36,345 nucleotides of DNA from Clostridium tagluense (GCF_003865095.1 NZ_BHYK01000040.1:1-36345); one strand, 5' to 3'. Shown: positions 14,805 through 23,737, counted from the first letter of the stretch. Made by a program: numbers and translations. The notes: generated from the letters alone by a model not told the origin.

Positions 14805-16097
14805 ATGGAAAAAATATTTAAACTAAAGAAAAATAACACTAACTTTAAAACCGAACTTACAGCAGCACTAACCTCATTTTTCGCATCAGTTTATATAGTA
14901 GTTGTAAATGCTAGTATATTAAGTGATACAGGAATGCCTATGGATGCTCAAATAATTGCAACTGTATTAGCCTCACTTGTGGGTTGCTTACTAGTAGCTT
15001 TTATTAGCAATACCCCTCTGATAATAATGCCTGGTATGGGTGTAAATGCTCTTTTCACTTATACTATTGTAAGAGCTATGGGACTTAACTATCACGAAGC
15101 ACTAGCTTCTGTAGTTATAGCTGGATTTTTATTTTCTGTGGTAGCGCTTACACAATTATCTGAAATCTTATCAACATCTATTCCAAACAGTTTAAAAGAA
15201 GCTATCACCGTTGGTATTGGTCTATTTATAACATTTATAGGATTACAAAAAGGTGGTCTAATAGTTTCGAGTGCAACTACATTAGTCCAACTCGGAAAAT
15301 TAACAGATCCTCACGTTTTAGCATTTTTAATTACTATGATAATTACTTTATGCTTATTTTTAAAGGATATACCTGGTGCATTTTTAATAAGCATTTTTCT
15401 AGGCACTATAACATCAATAGCATTTGGTATCGTAGATTTAGGTGCAATAAAATTTGGGCTTCCAAATTTTTCAGCATATAATGATTTGTTTTTCACAATG
15501 AATTTTGGAAAAATTGGTACTATACCATTTTGGGTAGCAACATTTTCTCTTACCTTAGTATTAGTTTTTGAAAATATAGGACTTCTACATGGACAAGTTG
15601 GAGGTATGTTAAAGCAGCCTGAAAAAATAAACAAGGCATTGCGTGCTACAGCTTTTTCTACCGTATTTTGTGGATTACTTGGCACAAGTCCTTCAGTATC
15701 TACTGTTGAAGGCGCAGCTGGAATCGCTGCTGGTGGAAAGACTGGATTAACATCATTTTTAACAGGATTATTATTTTTAGTTTCATTGTTTTTCATCCCA
15801 ATAATAACCATAATTCCAAATGCAGCAATTTCTCCAATATTAATAATTATTGGTGGTTTAATGATTAAAAACATTATAAATATTGATTTCGAAGATTTCT
15901 CAGAAAGCTTTCCAGCTTTTTTAATAATAGCATTAATTCCTTTGACTTATAGTATAGTTGATGGAATAGCTTTTGGATTTATAGTTTATCCATTAGCAAA
16001 AATATTTGCTAAAAAACATAAGGAAGTCTCATTAACTATGTATTTAGTTTCGTTAATATTTTTAATTTACTTTGTATTACGTGGATTAAGCTTATAA
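14805..16097 (+). CDS. NCS2 family purine (adenine/guanine/hypoxanthine) permease, AzgA/PbuG-like
   Basis: 430 aa from ATG 14805, chosen because GAAGGA lies eight bases upstream and the family begins near MEKIFKLKKNNTNFKTEL; earlier in-frame starts have poorer context. About 12-14 membrane segments are expected. Motifs typical of the AzgA branch include TEL-AALTSFFASVYIVVVNASIL, PGMGVNALFTYTI and GTSPSVSTVEGAAGIAAGGKTGLTS. It would import purine bases with protons. It has its own promoter and terminator. Confidence 0.9.
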   Translation: MEKIFKLKKNNTNFKTELTAALTSFFASVYIVVVNASILSDTGMPMDAQIIATVLASLVGCLLVAFISNTPLIIMPGMGVNALFTYTIVRAMGLNYHEALASVVIAGFLFSVVALTQLSEILSTSIPNSLKEAITVGIGLFITFIGLQKGGLIVSSATTLVQLGKLTDPHVLAFLITMIITLCLFLKDIPGAFLISIFLGTITSIAFGIVDLGAIKFGLPNFSAYNDLFFTMNFGKIGTIPFWVATFSLTLVLVFENIGLLHGQVGGMLKQPEKINKALRATAFSTVFCGLLGTSPSVSTVEGAAGIAAGGKTGLTSFLTGLLFLVSLFFIPIITIIPNAAISPILIIIGGLMIKNIINIDFEDFSESFPAFLIIALIPLTYSIVDGIAFGFIVYPLAKIFAKKHKEVSLTMYLVSLIFLIYFVLRGLSL

Positions 16098-16103
16098 TTT
16101 TAT

Positions 16104-16145
16104 ATCCTAGCCCTACAATTGTGCATGTAGGGCTAGGATTTTATA
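16104..16145 (+). terminator. Terminator of the permease gene
   Basis: ATCCTAGCCCTACA (16104-16117) pairs perfectly with TGTAGGGCTAGGAT (16126-16139), followed by TTTTAT. Very strong hairpin. Confidence 0.92.
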
Positions 16146-16172
16146 TAGAGACTTATATAAATATTAAAATAT
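16141..16172. repeat. Short repeat shared with the decayed 4hbD end
   Basis: The stretch TAGAGACTTATATAAATATT is nearly identical to 11699-11718 within the decayed 4hbD 3' end. It is probably another scrap of the same lost sequence, sitting just before the B12 promoter. Confidence 0.4.
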
Positions 16173-16182
16173 TACACAGGTG

Positions 16183-16211
16183 TTGCAATAAAGGCAAATA
16201 TAGGCTATAAT
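16183..16211 (+). promoter_or_regulatory. Promoter of the cobalamin operon leader
   Basis: TTGCAA (16183-16188) and TATAAT (16206-16211) with an optimal 17-base spacer lie just upstream of the riboswitch. Confidence 0.8.
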
Positions 16212-16235
16212 AACAGTAATAACTTAATAAATAGT

Positions 16236-16387
16236 TATCTAAGGTACCTTTTAAAGGTTTAATAGGGAAAGTGGTCTAAATCCACTGCAGCCCCCGCTAC
16301 TGTACACGGAGACAAATCTATACCACTGGCAAATCGCTGGGAAGGTTGGAGGAGAGTGACCCGTAAGCCAGGAGACCTGCCTAGATG
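16236..16387 (+). promoter_or_regulatory. Cobalamin (B12) riboswitch
   Basis: The conserved pieces occur in order: AAGGTACC, the TTAATAGGGAA segment, GCAGCCCCCGCTACTGTA, ACCACTGGCAAATCGCTGGGAAGG, and the B12 box AGCCAGGAGACCTGCC at 16367-16382. Adenosylcobalamin binding to such RNAs turns off downstream expression. Downstream hairpins before the first gene suggest transcriptional attenuation. The boundaries are approximate. Confidence 0.95.
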
Positions 16388-16453
16388 ATATACAGCTTTA
16401 TCCTACGGAGGGAAGGGATGGCAATTATACATGCTTTTTTCTTGCATTATATT

Positions 16454-16476
16454 GCTTTCACATGGGATGTGAAGGC
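16454..16476 (+). promoter_or_regulatory. Hairpin in the riboswitch expression platform
   Basis: GCTTTCACAT and ATGTGAAGGC form a ten-pair stem (one G-T pair) with a three-base loop, between the B12 box and the terminator. It may be an antiterminator or an upstream stop hairpin; the T-run after it is interrupted. Confidence 0.5.
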
Positions 16477-16498
16477 ATTTTATTTTATAAAATCTTTT

Positions 16499-16538
16499 AC
16501 TCGACCTTTTGCAGGTCGAGTATTTTTATTTTTTTTGA
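16499..16538 (+). terminator. Riboswitch-linked terminator
   Basis: ACTCGACCT (16499-16507) pairs with AGGTCGAGT (16513-16521), followed by ATTTTTATTTTTTTT. Its place between riboswitch and operon fits B12-dependent premature termination. Confidence 0.85.
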
Positions 16539-16550
16539 TTATAGTAATTT

Positions 16551-16653
16551 AACGACATTTCAGAAGGAAGTCTCCCACTTCTATAAGTGGGGGTCACGTG
16601 CTAAAGTAAAAATAAAACTTCAGTGGGAATCTAGATCTCCTTCTGAAGTCGTT
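16551..16653. mobile_element. Palindromic IS200/IS605-like relic (non-autonomous element)
   Basis: The 103 bases are bounded by inverted arms: AACGACATTTCAGAAGGA (16551-16568) and TCCTTCTGAAGTCGTT (16638-16653), complementary apart from a two-base bulge. Inside is a second hairpin, CCCACTT/AAGTGGG (16574-16591), followed by GGTCACGTGCTAAAGTAAA. Such CCCACTTCTATAAGTGGG hairpins are typical of the ends of IS200/IS605-family elements. No transposase is present. It lies between the riboswitch terminator and cbiX. The right part is homologous to 27934-28004. Confidence 0.65.
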
Positions 16654-16714
16654 AATTGCAGCATCGCAGATGATGATTTAAAAGGTTGAAAATTCAGTTG
16701 AGAGGAGTAAATAG

Positions 16715-17083
16715 ATGAAGAGTATATTAGTTGTTGGACATGGAAGTAGATCAAAAGATGCACTAGAGGTTTTTAATAAGGTGCTAGAAAATTTTAAGTT
16801 AAAGGTAGAAGATAATGTAGAGGGGTGTTTTATGGAGTTATGTGCGCCAAACATACCGGATACAATTGATATTATGTATAAAAATGGGGCTCGCAATATA
16901 GTAGTTGTTCCATATTTTCTTTTTTGCGGAATTCATATTAAAGATGATATTCCTGGAATTTTGAAAGAAGTTAAAGCTAAGTATGTAGACCTTAAAATAT
17001 CATTGGCAAGACCAATCGGATACAATAAGATAATTGCTGATATCCTTAAGGAAAATTCAGAGGGAGAATTAACATGTATTTAA
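16715..17083 (+). CDS. cbiX: Sirohydrochlorin cobaltochelatase, short form
   Basis: 122 aa, the CbiX-small size, half of the duplicated long form. It inserts Co2+ into sirohydrochlorin, the first committed step of the anaerobic B12 route. The two metal-binding histidines of the family are visible as H9 (VVGHGSRS) and H74 (FLFCGIHIKDDIP). GAGGAG ribosome site. First gene of the riboswitch-controlled operon; it overlaps cbiC by ten bases. A ferrochelatase or nickel chelatase role is possible in the family, but the operon argues for cobalt. Confidence 0.9.
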   Translation: MKSILVVGHGSRSKDALEVFNKVLENFKLKVEDNVEGCFMELCAPNIPDTIDIMYKNGARNIVVVPYFLFCGIHIKDDIPGILKEVKAKYVDLKISLARPIGYNKIIADILKENSEGELTCI

Positions 17084-17706
17084 AAAAACCTATGGAAATA
17101 GAGTATAAAAGCATGGATATAATTGAGGCTGAGCTTGGGGAACATGATTTTAGCCCCATGGAGCTTAAGGTTGTGGAAAGAACAATACATACCACAGGAG
17201 ATTTTGATTACAAAAACATAGTGAGTATAAAATCAGGAGCAATAGAGGAAGGCATTAAGGCAATAAAGGGTGGGTGCAGAATTGTAACTGATACAACTAT
17301 GGCATTTTCTGGAATAAATAAAAGGGCACTTGAAAAGCTAAACTGCACCGTGGAATGTTTTATTGGACACGAGGAAATATTTAAGAATGCAAAGTTAAAG
17401 GGCATAACAAGATCCATGGCGTCTATGGATTATGCAGCAAGAAGCCAAGTTGATATTTTTGTAATAGGTAATGCTCCCACTGCCTTATATAGAATTGGTG
17501 AGCTAATAAATGAAAATAAGGTGGCACCAAAGCTTATTATTGGCGTTCCCGTTGGATTTGTTGGGGCCGCAGAATCTAAAGAATATATTAGGGGATTTGA
17601 TGTTCCTTCAATAACAACAATAGGTACAAAAGGCGGAAGCAACGTGGCAGCATCTATAGTAAATGCATTAATATATATGGCGAGTGACGGCAATCGCGAT
17701 GAATGA
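17074..17706 (+). CDS. cbiC: Cobalt-precorrin-8 methylmutase
   Basis: 210 aa. It moves a methyl group from C-11 to C-12, giving cobyrinic acid. The catalytic His is H39 in VERTIHTTGDFDY, and the C-terminal block NAPTALYRIGELI...GVPVGFVGAAESK is diagnostic of CbiC/CobH. The gene starts within cbiX and ends within cbiD, indicating coupled translation. Normal length. Confidence 0.95.
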   Translation: MYLKKPMEIEYKSMDIIEAELGEHDFSPMELKVVERTIHTTGDFDYKNIVSIKSGAIEEGIKAIKGGCRIVTDTTMAFSGINKRALEKLNCTVECFIGHEEIFKNAKLKGITRSMASMDYAARSQVDIFVIGNAPTALYRIGELINENKVAPKLIIGVPVGFVGAAESKEYIRGFDVPSITTIGTKGGSNVAASIVNALIYMASDGNRDE

Positions 17707-18775
17707 TCACTACGTAATAAAGTATGGGAAAAGTCTTAGATGTGGATATACAACTGGAAGCTGCGCAGCTGGGGCAGCAAAGGCTGCAGCTAAGATGTTG
17801 CTAAGTGGAGAAAAATTAGAAAATATAAGTATAGATACTCCAGCTGGAATCATTCTTACATTGAAGCTCTTGGACATTCATATAGAAAAAGATCATGCAT
17901 ATTGCTGCATTGTTAAAGATGCAGGAGATGATCCTGATTCTACGGACAAAATAGAGATATACGCAAGAGTGTCTAAAAGAGAGGATTCTAAGATCCTCAT
18001 TGATGGAGGAGAGGGCATAGGCCGAATTACAAGAAGTGGTTTTTGGGGAAAGAGTGGCACAGCGGCAATAAATCCTGTCCCAAGGAAAATGATTGCAGAT
18101 GAATTATTAAAGGTGTCAAATTGTGGGTTTAATGTATTGATTTACGCACCAAAGGGAAGAGAAATAGCTAAAAAAACCTTTAATTCAAATCTTGGTATAA
18201 TTGATGGTATATCCATAATTGGAACAAAGGGAATAGTTGAGCCCATGTCTGAAGATGCGCTTAAAAAAAGTATTTATATAGAAATTGATGATGCCTATGA
18301 CAAGGGTACAAGGGAAATAGTGCTGTTTCTTGGAAATTATGGTGAAAAAGTTGTTGAAGATTTAAATCTTCAGGGAGCTAAAATAAAAATATCAAACTTT
18401 ATAGGTGATATGTTGCTTTACTCTAAAAATAAGGGCTTTAATAAAATAACCCTTGTGGGTCATATTGGAAAGTTATGCAAGCTATCCATTGGAGCCTTTA
18501 ATACACATAGTAAGATTTGTGATGTTAGGATTGAAGCTTTTGTTTATTATCTTGCATTAAACAGCGCACCCCTTACACTAATAAATTCTGTTAATGAATG
18601 TAAAACCTCAGAAGAGGCACTTAAGCTTATAATAGATAGCAATTATCCTGTTGTGATAAATAATATGATAGCTGGCTGCAGTGATAGAATCAAAAGATAT
18701 CTTAAGGATGATGAATTTAGCATCCATGTAATTATGTATTCAATGGACTATGGAATACTTGGGAGGAAGCTATGA
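17699..18775 (+). CDS. cbiD: Cobalt-precorrin-5B C1-methyltransferase
   Basis: 358 aa from ATG 17699, which overlaps the cbiC stop and gives the usual CbiD N-terminus (LRCGYTTGSCAAGAAKAA). A GTG at 17684 is in frame but lies deeper in cbiC. The enzyme methylates C-1 with S-adenosylmethionine; it is unrelated in fold to the other corrin methyltransferases. GDDPDSTDKIEI and GIGRITRSG are further family blocks. Confidence 0.93.
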   Translation: MNDHYVIKYGKSLRCGYTTGSCAAGAAKAAAKMLLSGEKLENISIDTPAGIILTLKLLDIHIEKDHAYCCIVKDAGDDPDSTDKIEIYARVSKREDSKILIDGGEGIGRITRSGFWGKSGTAAINPVPRKMIADELLKVSNCGFNVLIYAPKGREIAKKTFNSNLGIIDGISIIGTKGIVEPMSEDALKKSIYIEIDDAYDKGTREIVLFLGNYGEKVVEDLNLQGAKIKISNFIGDMLLYSKNKGFNKITLVGHIGKLCKLSIGAFNTHSKICDVRIEAFVYYLALNSAPLTLINSVNECKTSEEALKLIIDSNYPVVINNMIAGCSDRIKRYLKDDEFSIHVIMYSMDYGILGRKL

Positions 18776-19368
18776 TTAAAGTTGTTGGAATGGGGCCAGG
18801 AAATATAAATTATCTTACAATGGAAGCAATAAATGCAATAAAATCTGCAGATAGGGTTATTGCATTTGGAAGAATAGCTAGCACCGCAAAAATTTTAGTA
18901 AATGATGTTATTGAAGTAAATAGGGTTGATAGTATAATAGAAAACTTAGATGCTAATGTAAATACAGCAATACTTGCCTCAGGGGATCCTTGTTTTTTCG
19001 GTATTATAGATTACCTAATAAAGAAGGGTATTGTAGTTGGAGAGGTAATACCAGGAATTTCTTCCTTCCAATATATGATGTCAAAACTAAAAAAGAGCTG
19101 GCAGGATGCCTTACTTATAAGTCTTCATGGAAGAGAAGAAAGTCTCTCAAAAGTTATTGAAAGTAGGCTATCAGTGATACTTACGGATAGCAAAAACAAC
19201 CCTAATTTTATATCAAAAAGATTATATGAACTCGGGGTAATTGGAAAAATATATACTGGGTATAACCTTTCTTATGATGAGGAAGTTATATTAATTAATG
19301 ATATAGGTGGCGAAATAGAAATAGCAGGGAATATATCAGTGGTGGTGATAGAAAATGAAATGGCTTAG
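18772..19368 (+). CDS. cbiE: Cobalt-precorrin-7 C5-methyltransferase
   Basis: 198 aa, tetrapyrrole methylase family (GMGPGNINYLT at the N-terminus, ASGDPCFFG near residue 66). CbiE adds the C-5 methyl group; with CbiT it corresponds to the two halves of CobL. The ATGA-type overlap with cbiD and the 14-base overlap with cbiT support one translational unit. Confidence 0.92.
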   Translation: MIKVVGMGPGNINYLTMEAINAIKSADRVIAFGRIASTAKILVNDVIEVNRVDSIIENLDANVNTAILASGDPCFFGIIDYLIKKGIVVGEVIPGISSFQYMMSKLKKSWQDALLISLHGREESLSKVIESRLSVILTDSKNNPNFISKRLYELGVIGKIYTGYNLSYDEEVILINDIGGEIEIAGNISVVVIENEMA

Positions 19369-19906
19369 AGATGAGGAGTTTATACGTGGAAAGATTCCTA
19401 TGACTAAATTTGAGGTTAGGGTACTCACCCTTGCAATGCTTGATATATCATCTGAAGATGTATTTTTAGATATTGGTGCAGGAAGTGGTTCAATATCTAT
19501 TCAGGCAGCGGTACTTGGCGCAAAAGTATTTGCAGTTGAGAAGGAACCTGAAGGACTAGAGCTTATTTTTAAAAATGCTGAAAAGTTTAATACAAGCGTA
19601 AATATTATAGGCGGAAATGCTCCAGAGGTACTTTCCGGTACTTACGGTTTTAATAAATGTTTTATCGGTGGAAGTGGTGGAAAACTTCATGATATTGTTT
19701 GCGCTGTAAGTGAAAAGCAACAAAGTGGTGGACTTATTTGCGGGAATTTTATTATCCCTGATAATATGATCCAATTTAAAAATTTGTTAAAGCAGTTAAG
19801 CTATGAGGATATTGAGGTTAGACTTATTCAATGTGCAGTTATGGATAGACTCGGACTTATGAAGGGTCAAAACCCTGTATATATAGTTAAGGGGAGAAAA
19901 ATATGA
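19355..19906 (+). CDS. cbiT: Cobalt-precorrin-6B C15-methyltransferase (decarboxylating)
   Basis: 183 aa, class I methyltransferase fold. The S-adenosylmethionine loop is DIGAGSGSISIQAA, with the acidic end of strand 2 at VEKEPEGLEL. It methylates C-15 and decarboxylates the C-12 acetate side chain. The N-terminus WLRDEEFIRGKIPMTKFEVR is characteristic. It starts inside cbiE and overlaps cbiL by four bases. Confidence 0.93.
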   Translation: MKWLRDEEFIRGKIPMTKFEVRVLTLAMLDISSEDVFLDIGAGSGSISIQAAVLGAKVFAVEKEPEGLELIFKNAEKFNTSVNIIGGNAPEVLSGTYGFNKCFIGGSGGKLHDIVCAVSEKQQSGGLICGNFIIPDNMIQFKNLLKQLSYEDIEVRLIQCAVMDRLGLMKGQNPVYIVKGRKI

Positions 19907-20559
19907 GAAAGATTTATGGAATAGGAGTAGGGCCAGGGGATGCGGAGCTAATTACACTTAAGGGTTATAATCTAATTCGTAGTTGTGATTATGTGTTTTT
20001 GCCAAGTAGCAAGGGAAATAGTCTTGCAGGAAAAATAGTTAGTGATTATATTGCAGATAAGAAGGTTATTGAAATTGAGTTTCCTATGGGTGAAGACAAT
20101 GAGGAAAGATATATAAATGCAGCTATTAAAATAGATGAAATACTGGGTGAGGGCCAAGTTGGAGTATTCCTAACACTTGGTGATCCAATGACCTACAGTA
20201 CTTATTTATATTTGATGTTTCAGCTTAAAAAAATGGATCTTAATGTGGAAACTATTCCAGGGATAACTTCATTTAATGCAGCAGCATCAAGACTTTCATT
20301 GCCACTAACCCTAAGGGATGAAAGCTTTTACCTTGCAGATGGGACTCTAGACGAGGAAATACTTAAGAGGGTTGATACAGTTTGTGTACTTAAGATAATA
20401 AAAAACAAATTAGATATAATGGATAAACTAACAAAACATGGGTTTGAATATGTTTGTGTGAAAAGGTGTACACAAGAAAATGAAACATTAATATATGAAA
20501 AATCAGAAATACTTGAAGACAACGATTATATGTCTTTGATATATGCAAGGAGGAAATAA
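19903..20559 (+). CDS. cbiL: Cobalt-precorrin-2 C20-methyltransferase
   Basis: 218 aa, tetrapyrrole methylase family: GVGPGDAELITLKG at the N-terminus and TLGDPMTYSTYLYL mid-protein, as in CbiL/CobI. It adds the C-20 methyl that is later lost on ring contraction. Overlaps cbiT by four bases; cbiF follows after two bases. Confidence 0.92.
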   Translation: MRKIYGIGVGPGDAELITLKGYNLIRSCDYVFLPSSKGNSLAGKIVSDYIADKKVIEIEFPMGEDNEERYINAAIKIDEILGEGQVGVFLTLGDPMTYSTYLYLMFQLKKMDLNVETIPGITSFNAAASRLSLPLTLRDESFYLADGTLDEEILKRVDTVCVLKIIKNKLDIMDKLTKHGFEYVCVKRCTQENETLIYEKSEILEDNDYMSLIYARRK

Positions 20560-20561
20560 TA

Positions 20562-21317
20562 GTGATCTATTTTGTAGGTGCAGGACCAGGGGATGTTGAT
20601 TTAATAACAGTTAAGGGAAGAAGAATTTTAGAAGCAGCAGACATAGTTATATATGCAGGCTCTCTTGTATGGGAAGAACATTTGAAATTTTGCAAAAGTG
20701 ATTTCCAAAAATATAATAGTGCCTCAATGACTCTTGAACAAGTTATTTCAGTAATGGTAAGTGAGCAAAACAGTGATAAAATAGTTGTAAGACTTCATAC
20801 TGGAGATCCATCAATTTATGGAGCAATCAGGGAGCAAATGGATGAACTTGATAAACATCATATGGAATATAGTATTATTCCAGGAGTAAGTTCATTTACG
20901 GCAAGTGCTGCGGCAATTAAAAAAGAATTTACTCTTCCAAATGTAAGCCAAACTGTAATAATTACTAGAATGGAAGGAAGAACACCAGTGCCACCTGAGG
21001 AGGATTTAGAAAAGCTTGCTTCGCATAAATGCTCTATGGCTATATTCCTATCAGTTCAAGATATTGAAAATGTAGTTGCAAAACTTATTAAGGGTTATGG
21101 AAGTTCCGATGTTCCAGTAGCAGTTGTTTATAAAGCTACCTGGCCAGAGCAAAAAATTGTAATGGGGAGGCTTGGCAATATAGCTGAAAAAGTAAAAGCT
21201 GAGGGGATAGGGAATTTTTCTCAAATTTTAGTGGGATACTTTATAGAGGGAGAATATGAACGCTCATTATTATACCATCCTGGATTTACCCATGCCTTCC
21301 GAAAGGGAGTAAAATGA
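20562..21317 (+). CDS. cbiF: Cobalt-precorrin-4 C11-methyltransferase
   Basis: 251 aa, tetrapyrrole methylase family: GAGPGDVDLITVKG, YAGSLVWEEHL and HTGDPSIYGAIREQMDELD are typical of CbiF/CobM. The start is GTG 20562, fixed by AGGAGG ten bases before it. Overlaps cbiG by four bases. Confidence 0.94.
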   Translation: MIYFVGAGPGDVDLITVKGRRILEAADIVIYAGSLVWEEHLKFCKSDFQKYNSASMTLEQVISVMVSEQNSDKIVVRLHTGDPSIYGAIREQMDELDKHHMEYSIIPGVSSFTASAAAIKKEFTLPNVSQTVIITRMEGRTPVPPEEDLEKLASHKCSMAIFLSVQDIENVVAKLIKGYGSSDVPVAVVYKATWPEQKIVMGRLGNIAEKVKAEGIGNFSQILVGYFIEGEYERSLLYHPGFTHAFRKGVK

Positions 21318-22279
21318 AAATTGCCTGTCTTTACTTTACAAGGAGTGGAGAAGCTATTGCAGAGAGAATAAAAAACTCCTCAGATTATGAAGTACATATA
21401 TACTCTAAGGAAAATTACAAAATTAATCTAAATAGTATTTTTAAGGATTATGATGGAATTGTTTTTATTTCTTCCACAGGAATTGCAATTAGAATATCAG
21501 CGCCCTTTATAAAAAATAAGACTGTTGATCCTGCGATAGTTGTGGTGGATGACCTGGGAAGGTACTCAATAAGTCTTTTGTCAGGGCATATTGGTGGGGC
21601 AAATGAGCTTGCAGACAGCATAGCAGAGTGTCTTAAATGCCAAGCCATAATTACAACCGCCTCAGATGGCAGAGGAATAGAAGCAGTTGACATGTTTGCA
21701 AAAAGAAATAATCTTTTTATTGAGAGTTTTTGCGATGCAAAAAAAATAACATCTATGATGATTTCTGGAGAAGATATAAAGATCCAATCTGAAATTGAAG
21801 CTAAAATAGGATATGGAAGTATTGTAGAGCATCATGAAGCAGGAGCAATATTTGTTTGTTCAAAACTCCATATTAATTATGATAAACCTAGTTGCATTTT
21901 AAGACCTAAAAATATCACAGTAGGACTAGGTTGCAGACGTGGAAAAACCATGGACGAGATAATTCATGCGCTAATGACAGTATTTATTGATAATGATTTA
22001 AGTATAAATAGTATAAAACAAATTGCAACCGTTGATGTAAAGCAGGATGAAAAAGGCATAATAGATGCCTGTCAGTATTTAAAATGTGAAATGCTGGTAA
22101 TTTCAAGGGAAGCTATTAAGGTAGTTCAGGGTAGATTTAATAAAAGCACATTTGTTGAGCAGACAATTGGAGTATCTTCAGTATGTGAGCCCTGCGCGTA
22201 TATTTCTGGTGGAGAAATAATAGTTGGTAGAACTGCAATAAATGGGATAACTATTGCTATTTCTAAAGGAGGAAAATAA
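21314..22279 (+). CDS. cbiG: Cobalt-precorrin-5A hydrolase
   Basis: 321 aa. CbiG opens the delta-lactone of cobalt-precorrin-5A and releases acetaldehyde. The N-terminal and central part has FISSTGIAIRISAPFIKNKTVDPAIVVVDDLGRYSISLLSGHIGGANELA, a strong family signature; the C-terminal domain (about 195-321) starts near ITVGLGCRRGKTMDEI. Full length. The stop shares a base with the cbiH start. Confidence 0.94.
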   Translation: MKIACLYFTRSGEAIAERIKNSSDYEVHIYSKENYKINLNSIFKDYDGIVFISSTGIAIRISAPFIKNKTVDPAIVVVDDLGRYSISLLSGHIGGANELADSIAECLKCQAIITTASDGRGIEAVDMFAKRNNLFIESFCDAKKITSMMISGEDIKIQSEIEAKIGYGSIVEHHEAGAIFVCSKLHINYDKPSCILRPKNITVGLGCRRGKTMDEIIHALMTVFIDNDLSINSIKQIATVDVKQDEKGIIDACQYLKCEMLVISREAIKVVQGRFNKSTFVEQTIGVSSVCEPCAYISGGEIIVGRTAINGITIAISKGGK

Positions 22280-22998
22280 TGGCTAAACTTTACGTAGTTG
22301 GTATTGGCCCTGGTGGTCTTGATAATCTTACATATAAGGCGGCAAATGTAATAAAAAAATGTGAAGTAGTGGTTGGATACAAGTTTTACATAGAACTGGT
22401 AAAGGATATAATAGTAGGTAAAAAAATTATTTCAACTGGTATGAAGGGTGAAATTGAAAGATGCAAATTGGCCTTGCAGGAAGTTGAAAATGGAATTGAT
22501 ACCTGCATTATAAGCACTGGAGACCCAGGGCTTTATGGTATGGCTGGGTTAATACTTGAACTAGCTGGCGATATAGAAGTTGAGGTAATTCCAGGAGTTA
22601 GTGCTGCCTTTTGTGCTGCATCAGAGCTGGGAGCACCTATTATGCATGATTTTTGCACAATAAGCCTTAGTGATTTACTTACACCTTGGGAGGTTATTGA
22701 AAAAAGGCTTGAAGCGGCAGCAAGTGCTGATTTTGTAATAGCAATATATAACCCAAAGAGCAGGGGCCGAAAAATCCAAATAAAAAGAGCAATTGAAATA
22801 ATAAGAAAGTATCAGAACGGAGAAGTTCCAGTAGGGCTTGTAAAAAATGCAGGTAGAGAAGGTAATGATAGGAAAATGGTAACTCTTGACACTGTGGATT
22901 TTGAATTTATAGATATGATGACAGTTGTACTTATTGGTAATAGCAAAACCTATATAAAAGATGGTAAAATCATAACTCCAAGGGGTTACAACCTTTGA
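22279..22998 (+). CDS. cbiH: Cobalt-precorrin-3B C17-methyltransferase (ring contraction)
   Basis: 239 aa, tetrapyrrole methylase family with GIGPGGLDNLTYKA, GYKFYIELV and STGDPGLYGMAG, as in CbiH/CobJ. It methylates C-17 and drives ring contraction in the anaerobic route. AAAGGAGG ribosome site inside cbiG. The short form carries no iron-sulfur extension. Confidence 0.93.
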   Translation: MAKLYVVGIGPGGLDNLTYKAANVIKKCEVVVGYKFYIELVKDIIVGKKIISTGMKGEIERCKLALQEVENGIDTCIISTGDPGLYGMAGLILELAGDIEVEVIPGVSAAFCAASELGAPIMHDFCTISLSDLLTPWEVIEKRLEAAASADFVIAIYNPKSRGRKIQIKRAIEIIRKYQNGEVPVGLVKNAGREGNDRKMVTLDTVDFEFIDMMTVVLIGNSKTYIKDGKIITPRGYNL

Positions 22999-23720
22999 TA
23001 TGGATTATTGGAGGAACCACAGAAAGCACTATTTTAATATCTAAAATAAAGGGGTTACTTAAGTATATTATATCAGTTGCAACCTATAGTGGCAGTGAGG
23101 TAATAGACGATGAACATGAGAATGTTGTGGTTTCGAGAATGAATTATGAAGAAATGCTAGAATTTATCAAAATAAAACACATTGATACTGTAATAGATAT
23201 GTCCCACCCCTACGCAATTGAAGTCAGTGAAAATGCACGACTTGCTTGTGATAAGGTTAAAATTAAATACTTGAGATTTGTACGTAAAAAAACTGAATTT
23301 GAAAATGTTGTTTATGTTAACACCATATCAGAATGTATTGAATTTTTAAAAGGAGTTCAGGGACATATTCTATTTACAACTGGGATTAAGAATATAAAAG
23401 ATTTTGAGAAGGTAAAAGATAAGCAGAGATTTATATATAGGGTACTTCCCACAATATTTAGTATTCAGGAGTGTGTTAATAACAATATTAAAATGAAGGA
23501 TATTATTGGGATGCTAGGACCCTTTTCTGAAAATCTTAATATTAGTTTATTTAAGGAATATAATGCGGATTATGTTGTTATGAAGGATAGTGGAAGCGTT
23601 GGGGGAACACCAGAGAAAATAGAGGCTTGTTTTAAATGTGGGATTACCCCTATAGTAATTGGACGTGGATTTGAGGATGGAATAGATGATATGGATAAAT
23701 TGCTAGCCATGATTTTATGA
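22995..23720 (+). CDS. cbiJ: Cobalt-precorrin-6A reductase
   Basis: 241 aa. It reduces the macrocycle with a nicotinamide cofactor. The N-terminus MIWIIGGTTEST and the motif DMSHPYAIEVSENA are typical of CbiJ/CobK, as is MLGPFSENLN near residue 176. The start is a TTG overlapping the cbiH stop (TTGA); the nearest ATG is out of frame, so a rare start is likely. Confidence 0.9.
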   Translation: MIWIIGGTTESTILISKIKGLLKYIISVATYSGSEVIDDEHENVVVSRMNYEEMLEFIKIKHIDTVIDMSHPYAIEVSENARLACDKVKIKYLRFVRKKTEFENVVYVNTISECIEFLKGVQGHILFTTGIKNIKDFEKVKDKQRFIYRVLPTIFSIQECVNNNIKMKDIIGMLGPFSENLNISLFKEYNADYVVMKDSGSVGGTPEKIEACFKCGITPIVIGRGFEDGIDDMDKLLAMIL

Positions 23721-23737
23721 TTGGACTAATATAAAAT

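Noticed and set aside
15311-15874. 187-codon open frame on the minus strand inside the purine permease
   Set aside because: It is antisense to a clear membrane protein, has no ribosome site, and its composition mirrors the complement of hydrophobic codons.
16462-16689. 75-codon plus-strand frame across the riboswitch terminator and palindromic relic
   Set aside because: It spans non-coding structured elements, lacks a ribosome site and has no protein-like pattern.
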